From NCBI RefSeq assembly GCF_001423745.1, contig NZ_LMPC01000006.1, positions 97,922 through 161,921 on the forward strand: a DNA stretch of 64,000 nt. Reading direction: 5' to 3'. Below the pieces are notes generated by a model. The model was not told the origin of the DNA. It worked only from the letters and a program-made list of their open reading frames with translations, and did no database searches. The stretch comes from Arthrobacter sp. Leaf337 (lineage in GTDB: Bacteria > Actinomycetota > Actinomycetes > Actinomycetales > Micrococcaceae). Positions 26,215 through 33,400 of the stretch are shown piece after piece. The position numbers and the translations under genes were made by a program. Numbering within the stretch: the stretch's first letter is position 1; each line of letters opens with the position of its first letter.

Positions 26215-27678
26215 ATGGAAAGCACCGCAGTATCTGACGCATTGGACGCTGTCGCGGCGTCCGTCGCTGCACTGTCTCGCCACATCAAAAGTGCGCGCCC
26301 TGCCGGAGGTGCACCGTCGGATCTCTTGCGTCAGCTTGCCGATGACTGCCTGGACGGGCTCACCGAAGCGAGCCGGCTGGAAGCCAAGACCGCAGCCCTC
26401 AAGGTCGAACTGGCTGCAGCGCTAGTCGAGGCTACAAAGGCCATGGAATCCCCGTCTGCCTCGCCGCAGCAGCGGTGCGCCACGGACATGGCCCTGGTAG
26501 CCGAGGTGGCCTGCGTCCTGACCATCAGCGAGAGAACCGCAGGAGCCTTCCTGCACGAGGCGCGGCAGCTCACCACAGCCCTGCCACTAACACTCGCCTC
26601 CCTCCAGGCCGGGACCATCTCCTGGCAGCACGCCCGGATCCTCGTGGACGAAACCACCGGCTTGGACCGGGCGGCCACGGCTGGACTGGAAGCGCATTTC
26701 CTGGACCCTGATGCTGAAAACGCTGCCCGGGGATGCCCTGCCGGGGAGCTCGTGCCCTCCCGTTTCCGCGCCAAGGCACGCACCTGGCGGGAGCGCCATC
26801 ACTCTGTAAGCATCGAAAAACGACACCAGGCCAGTGCCCAGGACCGGCGCCTCGAATTCACACCGGACCGCGACGGCATGGCCTGGCTCTCCGCCTACCT
26901 GCCGGCCGATGCCGCCGCTTCCATCTGGAACCGCGCCACCGCCGCGGCCAGAGCCTTCCAAGGCCCCGGCGAATCGCGGAACCTCTCCCAGCTCCGGGCA
27001 GACACTGCTGCAAACTGGCTCATCGCCGGCGTAGCGGATGGTGTTCCGTCGCCGAAGGCGCAAGTCCTCGTGACGGTGCCCGTGTTAACGCTCATGGGCG
27101 CCACCGAAGAGCCAGCCATGCTGGACGGCTATGGACCGATCCCGCCCAGCATGGCCAGACGGCTCGTCGCGGATGGTGCATCCTCGTTCCACCGTGTCCT
27201 GACCGACCCGGCCAGCGGCACCCCGCTGGAGATCGGACGGTCCAGCCACCGCGTCCCGAACGTTTTGCGCCAATGGCTGCGCCTCCGCGACGGCAGGTGC
27301 CCGTTTCCCGGCTGCAACAACCAGTCCCTCGACAACGAGGCGGATCATGCTCTCGCTTGGCACGAGGGCGGCACCACTGGCGTCTCCAACCTCAGCCAGC
27401 CCTGCCGCAAACATCACCGGCTCAAACACACCACCGGCTGGCAGCCAATGGACGCCAGCCGCGACGCGCCGCCCGGCTGGATGGCCCCGTCAGGGCGCCG
27501 GTACACCAGCGAAGAACAAGACTGGGAGCCTCCCTGGCAACCCCACGACATCCCGTGGCCACGCGATCTGCCTGAACCGGTACAACCCGGTGAATTCCCC
27601 CCTGACATTGGTGCATACCTGCCCGACCCCGCGTTGGTTGACCCGCTGCCCGACTGGGAAATGTGGCTCGCCGCGTAG
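26215..27678 (+). CDS. DUF222 / HNH-endonuclease domain protein
   Basis: Protein of 487 residues from the actinobacterial DUF222 (13E12-repeat) family. The long helical DUF222 domain occupies about 20-320. A C-terminal HNH module is clear: LRLRDGRCPFPGCNN with the zinc-type Cys pair, EADHALAWHEGG with the catalytic His, and SQPCRKHHRLKH. It presumably cuts DNA, but the biological role of these multi-copy genes is not known. I start at ATG 26215; a TTG two codons earlier is possible. A second DUF222 gene begins at 63685. A 15-bp tandem repeat starts directly after the TAG stop. Confidence 0.88.
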   Translation: MESTAVSDALDAVAASVAALSRHIKSARPAGGAPSDLLRQLADDCLDGLTEASRLEAKTAALKVELAAALVEATKAMESPSASPQQRCATDMALVAEVACVLTISERTAGAFLHEARQLTTALPLTLASLQAGTISWQHARILVDETTGLDRAATAGLEAHFLDPDAENAARGCPAGELVPSRFRAKARTWRERHHSVSIEKRHQASAQDRRLEFTPDRDGMAWLSAYLPADAAASIWNRATAAARAFQGPGESRNLSQLRADTAANWLIAGVADGVPSPKAQVLVTVPVLTLMGATEEPAMLDGYGPIPPSMARRLVADGASSFHRVLTDPASGTPLEIGRSSHRVPNVLRQWLRLRDGRCPFPGCNNQSLDNEADHALAWHEGGTTGVSNLSQPCRKHHRLKHTTGWQPMDASRDAPPGWMAPSGRRYTSEEQDWEPPWQPHDIPWPRDLPEPVQPGEFPPDIGAYLPDPALVDPLPDWEMWLAA

Positions 27679-27843
27679 TTGGGCGCTGCCCTGTTGGGCG
27701 CTGCCCTGTTGGGCGCTGCCCTGTTGGGCGCTGCCCTGTTGGGCGCCGCGCTGTTGGGCGCTGCCCTGTTGAGCGCCGCGCTGTTGGGCGCTGCCCTGTT
27801 GGGCGCCGCGCTGTTGAGCGCTGCGCTGTTGAGCGCTGCCGCC
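27679..27843. repeat. 15-bp minisatellite, 11 units
   Basis: Eleven head-to-tail 15-mers begin at 27679, 27694, 27709 and so on every 15 bases to 27829. The main unit is TTGGGCGCTGCCCTG; variants replace GCTGCCC by GCCGCGC and GGG by GAG. The array fills, to the base, the space between the TAG of the DUF222 gene (27676-27678) and the stop of the convergent cupin gene (27845-27847). Each unit holds a GGGC-GCT-GCCC mini-hairpin. In the DUF222 frame it would encode LGAAL repeats if the TAG were lost. Confidence 0.95.
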
Positions 27844-27844
27844 G

Positions 27845-28180
27845 TTACTTCGCGCCCTTCGCCACCGTGAACAGGAACGTCGAGTCCTCTTCGGCCTCCA
27901 GGCTGTGCAGTCCGTCGGGCACGATCAGCAGGTCACCGGGCTTACCCTCCCACGACTCTTCGCCCGCGCGGAGTCGGAGGCTGCCCTGCAGGACAAAGAC
28001 CGTGGCGTCGCCCGGGTTCTGGTGCTCGCTCAATTGTGTGCCGGCCTTGAGGGCCATGACGGTCTGGCGGAGCACCTTCTCATGTCCGCCATAGACGGTG
28101 TCCGCAGCACGCCCGTTGCTCGCTGCAAGGGCCGCGGCGAGCTGCTGCCGGGCCAGGGCCTCGATCGATATCTTCTGCAT
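27845..28180 (-). CDS. cupin-domain protein
   Basis: Small single-domain cupin of 111 residues. Motif 1 region is GTQLSEHQNPGDATVFVLQG (one metal His and Glu/Val variant), motif 2 is GDLLIVPDGLHSLEA. The histidines LSEH and GLHS are the likely metal ligands. Homologues without catalytic data often sense redox state or protect from stress. The start MQKISIEAL at 28180 fits the domain; the frame upstream is not coding. The gene converges on DUF222 across the minisatellite. Confidence 0.85.
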   Translation of the reverse strand: MQKISIEALARQQLAAALAASNGRAADTVYGGHEKVLRQTVMALKAGTQLSEHQNPGDATVFVLQGSLRLRAGEESWEGKPGDLLIVPDGLHSLEAEEDSTFLFTVAKGAK

Positions 28181-28266
28181 GAGGCCACGGTACCCACAAG
28201 GACTCCCGGGCGGTATAGGCCGGTGGTCCCTCATCCGGAACAGCCGGTTAATCGCGAGCGGACACG

Positions 28267-28291
28267 TGCGGCCCCGTTCACCGGGGCCGCA
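28267..28291. terminator. hairpin spanning the stop codon of the cyclase-like gene
   Basis: Perfect 10-bp arms TGCGGCCCCG (28267-28276) and CGGGGCCGCA (28282-28291) with a 5-base loop. The loop contains the TGA stop (28278-28280) of the minus-strand gene. There is no U-run, so it may pause transcription or protect mRNA rather than be a simple intrinsic terminator. Confidence 0.5.
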
Positions 28292-29306
28292 ACTGTCCGC
28301 TCGCCCCGTCCCACCACTCAAGCACGCGCGTGCCGAAGAAGGTCAGCCACTTGGACGGCTCGCCGGGCGCAACATCGACCTCGAACCACACCCGGCCCGG
28401 GTGGCGGCGCTCCTGCAGCCACCTGCCGTCAGATCGCCGGGCGGCCCGTACCAGTTCGATAGCATCGGCCAGCCGCGGATCGGGGGCGGCGCCGTCGTGC
28501 AGGGCCGCTGTCCTGAAGTAGTCCGCGGCGTTGAGCGCGCTGTAGAACGACCGGAACGGGTACGTGAACCGCGCCACCCACGGCCCCACGATCTCGCCCG
28601 TGGACAGCGTGCGGAGCAGCCTGCGCTGCAGCAGGTACTCCTCACCGGCCCGGCGGGCGGCCCGCAGCCGGCTGGTTCCGCCGGTCGCGGCCTCGTAGTC
28701 CAGCAGGCCCTTCAGGGCGTTGAGGGTGGAATGGAAGGAGGACCGGGTGGAGCCCTCCACCCACTCGCAGTTCCAGCCGCCGTCGGCCATGCGGTGGTCC
28801 AGGAACCATTGGGCGATTCCGGAGACATCTGCCCCGAGCCACACCCCGTTGGCGAGCGTGTAGGCGTTGATGCAGCAGTCCACCTCGCCGCCCCAGTACG
28901 GCAGGTTGTCGTACTCCCAGCGGCTGTTCACGGCGAGCAATTCGGCGGTGCCGGCGAGGGCGGCTGCATCGAGGCCCCAGTCACGGAGGGTGTTGAGCGT
29001 CCACGTGGTTGCGGTCCACGGCTGGCCGGCACCCTCGGCCGCCTCGAGGCCGTGGGTTGCCTCGAGGCCGTGGGTTGCCTCGGGGCCGTGGAAGTCGAAG
29101 TCGCGGGGGAAGAACGCTCCGCCCGCCCACTGGCCGTCGGGGTCCTGCAGCGCGAGGAGCCGCGCGGCCAAACCCTCCGTCGCGAGTCTGTCGCGGGTCG
29201 CTTCCCAGATGTCACGGGGAGCGCCAGCGAGATCGCGCTCGACCTGCCAGCGGAGAGCCGGGTCTGAGTCCAGCAGCCAATTGAGCAGGGAAGGGTCCAC
29301 AGCCAT
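28278..29306 (-). CDS. squalene-cyclase / prenyltransferase-like toroid protein
   Basis: Predicted alpha-alpha toroid of 342 residues starting MAVDPSLLNWLLDSDPALRW. Repeated QW-like segments (LQDPDGQWAGGAF, HRMADGGWNCEWVEG, SDGRWLQERR) and CCINAYTLANGVWLG recall terpene cyclases and protein prenyltransferases. The acidic DxDD protonation motif of squalene-hopene cyclases is not evident, and there is no signal or membrane insertion, so cyclisation is not supported. An in-frame duplication gives ATHGLEATHGLEA near residues 72-88. The longer frame to 29396 is the Pro/Gly-rich intergenic region. Confidence 0.72.
   Translation of the reverse strand: MAVDPSLLNWLLDSDPALRWQVERDLAGAPRDIWEATRDRLATEGLAARLLALQDPDGQWAGGAFFPRDFDFHGPEATHGLEATHGLEAAEGAGQPWTATTWTLNTLRDWGLDAAALAGTAELLAVNSRWEYDNLPYWGGEVDCCINAYTLANGVWLGADVSGIAQWFLDHRMADGGWNCEWVEGSTRSSFHSTLNALKGLLDYEAATGGTSRLRAARRAGEEYLLQRRLLRTLSTGEIVGPWVARFTYPFRSFYSALNAADYFRTAALHDGAAPDPRLADAIELVRAARRSDGRWLQERRHPGRVWFEVDVAPGEPSKWLTFFGTRVLEWWDGASGQLRPR
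29043..29091 (-). repeat. 18-bp tandem repeat in the cyclase-like gene
   Basis: Unit CTCGAGGCCGTGGGTTGC occurs twice exactly (29043-29060, 29061-29078) and a third, partial copy follows to 29091. On the coding strand it gives ATHGLE repeats in frame. Confidence 0.85.
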
Positions 29307-29402
29307 GCCCGGCAGGCTACCACGGGCGCCGGGCCGCCGGGCCGCCGGGCCGGCGGGCTGGCCTTTCGGTCCCAGCGCCCGAAGAGCAAACGCCAAGCCA
29401 TC

Positions 29403-29431
29403 TTGCTGAAGCTATCGAATATCGATAGTAT
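29403..29431 (+). promoter_or_regulatory. promoter with palindromic operator for DUF2975-HTH
   Basis: -35 TTGCTG (29403-29408), a 17-base spacer and -10 TAGTAT (29426-29431) precede the genes. The perfect 7-bp-armed palindrome CTATCGA-ATA-TCGATAG (29412-29428) fills the spacer and overlaps the -10. The small HTH protein of the same operon is the obvious candidate repressor. Confidence 0.68.
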
Positions 29432-29462
29432 CCAACTGTTATTCGACAGCCAAGGAGATCTG

Positions 29463-29963
29463 ATGGGAAAGCTGACTGTCCTCGCGTTGCGGATTGTCCT
29501 CGCGATGGGACTGGCCGGTTCGGTATTTGTGCAGGCGGTGATGGTGCCACTGCTGGCCCGGGACCTGAACGAGGACATGGGGCCGGACATCGCCCGCGTC
29601 AGGATTCCGGTTCTCGTGATCGTTCTCCTGGGCATCCTCACCGTCCAGGTCACCATGGTCTGCGTCTGGCGACTCCTCACGATGGTGCGGCGGGGAACTG
29701 TGTTCTCCCACGCCGCCTTCCGCTACGTGGATGTGGTGACAGGCGCCATCGCCGCCGCGTCCCTGCTGGCCTTCGGGCTCGGCGCCGTCCTCGCCCCGGG
29801 CGAATCGGTCGCCCCCGGCGTTGTCCTCCTGGTCGGAGGCGCCGGCGTGCTGATCGCGGGAGTGGCGCTCGTCGTCGTCGTACTGCGCATTCTGCTGGCG
29901 CAGGCGGTGGCCCGCGACGCCGAAGCCAAGCACCTGCAGGACGAACTGGACGAGGTGATCTGA
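29463..29963 (+). CDS. DUF2975 membrane protein
   Basis: Membrane protein of 166 residues with four predicted helices (about 3-26, 46-68, 90-112 and 120-142), preceded by a good AAGGAGAT ribosome-binding site. The arrangement, with a C-terminal charged tail AVARDAEAKHLQDELDEVI, matches DUF2975, whose function is not established. Its stop overlaps the start of a small helix-turn-helix gene (TGATG), a pairing seen in many bacteria. Confidence 0.85.
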   Translation: MGKLTVLALRIVLAMGLAGSVFVQAVMVPLLARDLNEDMGPDIARVRIPVLVIVLLGILTVQVTMVCVWRLLTMVRRGTVFSHAAFRYVDVVTGAIAAASLLAFGLGAVLAPGESVAPGVVLLVGGAGVLIAGVALVVVVLRILLAQAVARDAEAKHLQDELDEVI

Positions 29964-30217
29964 TGCCCATCGTCGTCGACATCGACGTGATGCTTGCCAA
30001 GCGGAAGATGCCCGTGGGTGCACTCGCGGACCGTGTCGGGATCACGCCCGCCAACTTGGCGGTGCTCAAGAACGGCCGGGCCAAAGCGGTGCGCTTCACC
30101 ACCCTCGAAGCCTTGTGCGAGGTCCTGGAGTGCCAACCCGGCGACCTGCTGCGCTGGGAACCCGGGGAGTCGGCGGAATCCGAGGAGTCCGCGGAACCCG
30201 ACGGTCCGGCGGGCTAG
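29963..30217 (+). CDS. small Xre/YozG-type helix-turn-helix regulator
   Basis: Single-domain Cro/CI-type DNA-binding protein of 84 residues. The helix-turn-helix is GALADRVGITPANLAVLKNG (about 19-38), followed by FTTLEALCEVLECQPGDLL, typical of YozG-like proteins. The tail is Ser/Glu/Pro-rich. It is translationally coupled to the DUF2975 membrane protein and probably represses the shared promoter at 29403-29431, with the membrane protein perhaps modulating it. Confidence 0.9.
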   Translation: MPIVVDIDVMLAKRKMPVGALADRVGITPANLAVLKNGRAKAVRFTTLEALCEVLECQPGDLLRWEPGESAESEESAEPDGPAG

Positions 30218-30218
30218 C

Positions 30219-30719
30219 CTATGGCTTGCCCCGCCGGACCATCCGGATCTCGGGGAGCTCCTCCCACTCGGGTGGCAGCAGTTTGCGTGACCCGTCAGGC
30301 CGGAAGCCGTGTTTGAGGTAGAAGGCCTGCGCCCGGGGATTGTCCTCGAGCACCCAGAGGTACGCCGGTGAATCTCCGATGGCGGCCTGGAGCAGGGCCG
30401 AACCAAGGCCACTGCCGTGCGTCCGCCTGAGCGTGTAGATGGTATACAGCTCCAACGCTGCAGGCCCGTCCTCATCATGACCGGGACCCGCATCGGCCAG
30501 ACCCACCACTTCATTGCTGTCGTCCAGGGCAATGAGACGAGGGTCAGTGGTTGCCAGGAATTGTCGCCGCTGTTCGACGCGCTCGGGAATGCTGGCCCGC
30601 CGGGCGCGAAAGAATTCGGGTGACAACTGGTGAACGTAGCACTCCTCGTGGACCAGGGTGTGCATGCGCACTACGGCGTCGGCATCCTCAGGCGTGGCCT
30701 GGCGGATTTGAAATTCCAT
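30219..30719 (-). CDS. GNAT-family N-acetyltransferase
   Basis: Acetyl-CoA-dependent transferase of 166 residues. The GNAT fold is visible: QIRQATPEDADAVVRMH at the N-terminus, the beta-4 strand LYTIYTLRRTHGSGLGSALLQAA with the acetyl-CoA pyrophosphate loop (R/Q-x-x-G-x-G/A pattern RTHGSGLG), and the C-terminal LWVLEDNPRAQAFYLKHGFRPDGS. The target amine is unknown. Its stop is two bases from the convergent HTH gene stop; the alpha/beta-hydrolase gene follows 11 bases after it in the same direction. Confidence 0.9.
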   Translation of the reverse strand: MEFQIRQATPEDADAVVRMHTLVHEECYVHQLSPEFFRARRASIPERVEQRRQFLATTDPRLIALDDSNEVVGLADAGPGHDEDGPAALELYTIYTLRRTHGSGLGSALLQAAIGDSPAYLWVLEDNPRAQAFYLKHGFRPDGSRKLLPPEWEELPEIRMVRRGKP

Positions 30720-30728
30720 GGTCCCAGC

Positions 30729-31616
30729 CTAATCAGCGGCCGGCCGCCCTACCCATCCGATCTTACGAAGCCAGCCGGTCAAAATGGGCAGCACCACGGA
30801 GCTGTGCATTGCGCTGAGGTGATCCAGGCCAGCGAGGACTTGTACGTCCCAACCTGCAGCGATGAGGGCCGCCTGGTGTTGGGCCAGAGGTTCACCGATC
30901 CGCACTCGGACTCCGCCCCATTGGGCGCTGTAGTCAATCTGGTCTTCGGCACCGGCAAAGGCAAGCCTCGGCAATTCAGGCGGGACGTCGGCGGCGAAGT
31001 CATCGAACCCTTGGAGTGCTTCATACAGCGTGACGAACTGGCGCGTTTGCGACTCGGTCGTCTGGACGGAAACGTGGTCCCAGTCTCCCGGTTCGGCGTC
31101 GGCAACCGGAACTGCGGACTGGTTAGGAGCCGGGTTGGACGACGCCTGGGACATGGCGTGTGCGGCGCGGGTGACCGCCAACATGCTCTGGTATGGTCCG
31201 TCCACCGGCGGAAACCCACCCATGGCCAGGGCCTGGAGACGGTCCGTGCGGAGGGCGAGTTGGAGCCCGCTCAACGCAAGCCAGGAGTAGCCGTAGTAAC
31301 CGAAGGCGTGGGCTCCCGCAGCGTCCGCAATTGCCAGCAGATCGGCGGCGAGGTGGTCGGGGGTCAGCGTGTCTGCCGCAGGATGGGCCATCCGGTGGCC
31401 TTCGTAGTCGGCCGCGATCACGCGGTTCGTCCCGGAAAGCCCGCGGACCAGGGCCAGCCCCACGTCAGGATCCCCGCCCCATCTGCGCATGGTCTCGGCC
31501 TCGACAGTCCCATACGGTTCCAGCCGGACTGGCAGGAGCAGCGCCGGCCCCTCCCCCTGCACCGTGAGAGCTATTCTTGAGCCGTCGTGGAGGACAGCTT
31601 CACCGCTTTCTGCCAT
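30729..31616 (-). CDS. alpha/beta-hydrolase-like protein
   Basis: Hydrolase-fold protein of 295 residues. The nucleophile elbow is GYSWL around Ser111, which lacks the second glycine of the usual GxSxG. An acid is likely in AGAEDQIDY and the base His in GLDHLSAM. Segments between are unusually polar for the fold's cap (NPAPNQSAVPVADAEPGDWD). The start MAESGEAV at 31616 is chosen over MWIK four codons upstream without strong evidence. Possible esterase or non-catalytic relative. Confidence 0.75.
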   Translation of the reverse strand: MAESGEAVLHDGSRIALTVQGEGPALLLPVRLEPYGTVEAETMRRWGGDPDVGLALVRGLSGTNRVIAADYEGHRMAHPAADTLTPDHLAADLLAIADAAGAHAFGYYGYSWLALSGLQLALRTDRLQALAMGGFPPVDGPYQSMLAVTRAAHAMSQASSNPAPNQSAVPVADAEPGDWDHVSVQTTESQTRQFVTLYEALQGFDDFAADVPPELPRLAFAGAEDQIDYSAQWGGVRVRIGEPLAQHQAALIAAGWDVQVLAGLDHLSAMHSSVVLPILTGWLRKIGWVGRPAAD

Positions 31617-31649
31617 TTTGATCCACACCTTCCAGGCGATACCGAGGCG

Positions 31650-32162
31650 CTATCCCGCGCGCTTCCTGCGGTCCTTTCTCAAGCCCAACAGGTAACTGAT
31701 GAACAGGAAGACGCCGATTCCCCCGAAAATGGCGGTCAGGACAACGCCTGCCCCCCGAAAAAATACGCCGTCGCTTTCATACCCGAGGACGGTCGCGTTG
31801 CCCGGATCGGACTCCCTGTAGACCACGGTGACGTCCTCGCCCACCACAGGGTGCTGGTCATGGTCCACCGTGACCCAGGTGTAGTGAACGAATCCGTCGC
31901 CGGACTGAAACTCGACTTTGATCTTCCGCTGGGAAGCCTTCGATTCATCGTTGAAGACGGTGACTACTCCAGGGACCTGCTCGCCGGTCCGGACGAGCTC
32001 GTCGTCGGCCTTAATGAGGAGCGTTCCGACGACGATCAGCACCGGCCCGAGGCAGAGAACCAGCGCTGTGATCGCGAGGTTCGCCCACCTCCCCGGCGAC
32101 CGTCTGGCTTTGCGGTTCACTGTTACGTTCGGCGAGGTCACGGTCCCATTCTGCCCCAGCAC
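31650..32162 (-). CDS. DUF3592 membrane protein
   Basis: Protein of 170 residues with two membrane helices (about 27-49 and 133-157) flanking a ~75-residue beta-rich loop. GVVTVFNDESKASQRKIKVEFQSGDGFVHYTW and VGEDVTVVYRESDPGNATV in that loop match DUF3592. Topology suggests the loop faces outside. The function of the family is unknown. It sits 33 bases upstream of the hydrolase on the same strand. Confidence 0.8.
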   Translation of the reverse strand: MLGQNGTVTSPNVTVNRKARRSPGRWANLAITALVLCLGPVLIVVGTLLIKADDELVRTGEQVPGVVTVFNDESKASQRKIKVEFQSGDGFVHYTWVTVDHDQHPVVGEDVTVVYRESDPGNATVLGYESDGVFFRGAGVVLTAIFGGIGVFLFISYLLGLRKDRRKRAG

Positions 32163-32165
32163 CGA

Positions 32166-32560
32166 TCAACCGGTGACCGCCGGAATTAGCGATCCTCGGA
32201 GCCATGAGTCAACCTCCCGCTGGGAACGCAGCCTGACGACGACGACATGCGGGTATTCGGTCACAAACTGCGGCATCAACCCGGAGTACTTTCGCCGGGT
32301 CCGAATAGCCCAGCGGACGATGTGGTCACTATCCGTGAAGAAAGTCAGCAGCGGCCGCGCAACATCGTACTGCCACTCAGTGGTCCACGAATCAGCGCCC
32401 ACCAACCTGTTCACATCGGCAAGAAATTCTCCCCGCGGCGTCCAGTCCGGCCCATGGAAGATCGCGTCAATCTCCGTGTGCTTACCGCCCGTGATGGCTG
32501 CGATCCGCGCAGCCAGGGTGGTCTTGCCTGCGCCCGCTACGCCCCAGCCCGCGCGGCCAG
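32166..32560 (-). pseudogene. P-loop kinase-like gene lacking start and middle
   Basis: The minus strand encodes GVAGAGKTTLAARIAAITGG, a Walker A, at about 32546-32487, then HTEIDAIFHGPDWTPRGEF, DSWTTEWQYDVARPLL, TFFTDSDHIVRWAIRTRRKY and VVVVRLRSQREVDSWLRG. Together these are the two ends of a small adenylate-kinase/shikimate-kinase-like ATPase. Normal relatives carry about 45 further residues (D-x-v-v-W-L-D-x-P … W-N-G-N) between ARPLL and TFFTD. No start codon precedes the Walker A; the frame runs back into the neighbouring acetyltransferase gene, whose stop lies at 32537. I read it as 5' truncated with an internal deletion. Confidence 0.6.
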
Positions 32561-32890
32561 CGCCCCGCTGAGGTAATCGAGGTGGGCCGGCGTGGTGGCG
32601 GTAGTGCTCGCGGCGTACTCGGGGTGTTTGGTGAGGAACTTCTTGATGTAAGGGCACACCGGCACGATGCGCAGCCCTGCGGCCACGGTTTCGTCCAGGG
32701 CCGCGGTGGCGAGCCTGCCCGCCAACCCCTGGCCGCCGTATTCCTCGTTGATTACCGTGTGGTAGAAAATCCGCTGGGGCGAGTCGCCGGCGTCGTACGC
32801 TTTGTACGCCGCCTTGCCGATCACGGTGCCTGCCACCAGCACTTCAAAGCGCTCACGGTCCGGGTTATGGCGGATGGTCACATCACTCAT
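32537..32890 (-). CDS. GNAT-like N-acetyltransferase (YjdJ type)
   Basis: Compact GNAT protein of 117 residues of the GCN5-related "acetyltransf_CG" kind: VLVAGTVIGKAAYKAYDAG, IFYHTVINEEYGGQGLAGRL with the acetyl-CoA loop, and CPYIKKFLTKHPEYA. The C-terminus is a little longer than the core. GGAGATT ribosome-binding bases precede the ATG. Its 3' end overlaps the surviving 5' end of the broken P-loop gene. Substrate unknown. Confidence 0.86.
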   Translation of the reverse strand: MSDVTIRHNPDRERFEVLVAGTVIGKAAYKAYDAGDSPQRIFYHTVINEEYGGQGLAGRLATAALDETVAAGLRIVPVCPYIKKFLTKHPEYAASTTATTPAHLDYLSGALAARAGA

Positions 32891-32992
32891 CGGGAATCTC
32901 CTTGATAGCAGCTCTCGCTACAGCCTAACCTCGAGGCATCTGCCGTTATTTCCGACCACACATCTGAACGCACTCGTGACCTAGGAGCGACA

Positions 32993-33334
32993 ATGACCGC
33001 CAACGACAACGAAAACCAGATCCTGGACCAATGGAGCCACCGGCTGGCGCAGGCACTGCAGCTCCTGGACCTCGATTTTGACCGCGAGCTCATCCTTGAC
33101 CTGGCCGGAGAGTCCGCGCGGTCCGTCACCCACGCCGCGGCGCCAATCACCGCGCTGATGGTGGGCTACGCGGCGGGACGGGCCGCCGGCACCAGCACAG
33201 CCACCGGCAGCGCGGGTTCCAAGGAGGCCTCCGCGGCGGCGGTCGCGCAAGCCGCCGACGTCGCCTTCCGGCTGTGTCAGGACGGAGCCGACGGCGGCCC
33301 GTCCAGCAAAGGCTGGGCAGACACCGCTCAGTAG
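32993..33334 (+). CDS. DUF6457 protein
   Basis: Small protein of 113 residues. ILDQWSHRLAQALQLLDLDF then RELILDLAGESARSVTHAAAPITALMVGYAAGR matches a family often found near molybdenum-cofactor genes. Here the neighbour is TerC rather than moe/mob genes. Ala-rich C-terminal half and no membrane segment. Function unknown. Confidence 0.78.
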   Translation: MTANDNENQILDQWSHRLAQALQLLDLDFDRELILDLAGESARSVTHAAAPITALMVGYAAGRAAGTSTATGSAGSKEASAAAVAQAADVAFRLCQDGADGGPSSKGWADTAQ

Positions 33335-33362
33335 CAGACACCCAGTAAAGACTCGCCCGGTA

Positions 33363-33377
33363 GGGTTGACTCAACCC
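33363..33377. promoter_or_regulatory. perfect palindrome upstream of terC
   Basis: GGGTTGACTCAACCC (33363-33377) has perfect 7-bp arms around a single C and lies 24 bases before the TerC start codon. It is a candidate operator. No matching -10 can be fixed, and there is no similarity to the manganese-sensing yybP-ykoY leader known for some terC genes. Confidence 0.5.
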
Positions 33378-33400
33378 CAACCGACCGGAAGGCACGCAGC

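Noticed and set aside
27679..27843. CRISPR array
   Set aside because: Units are contiguous 15-mers without spacers, and no cas gene is nearby.
27679..27870. Alanine/leucine/glycine repeat open frame (LGAAL repeats)
   Set aside because: It lies inside the 15-bp minisatellite and begins only with a TTG; no ribosome-binding site is present.
33335..33400. yybP-ykoY manganese riboswitch before terC
   Set aside because: Only 66 bases separate the genes, with none of the conserved elements of that riboswitch; a palindrome is present instead.
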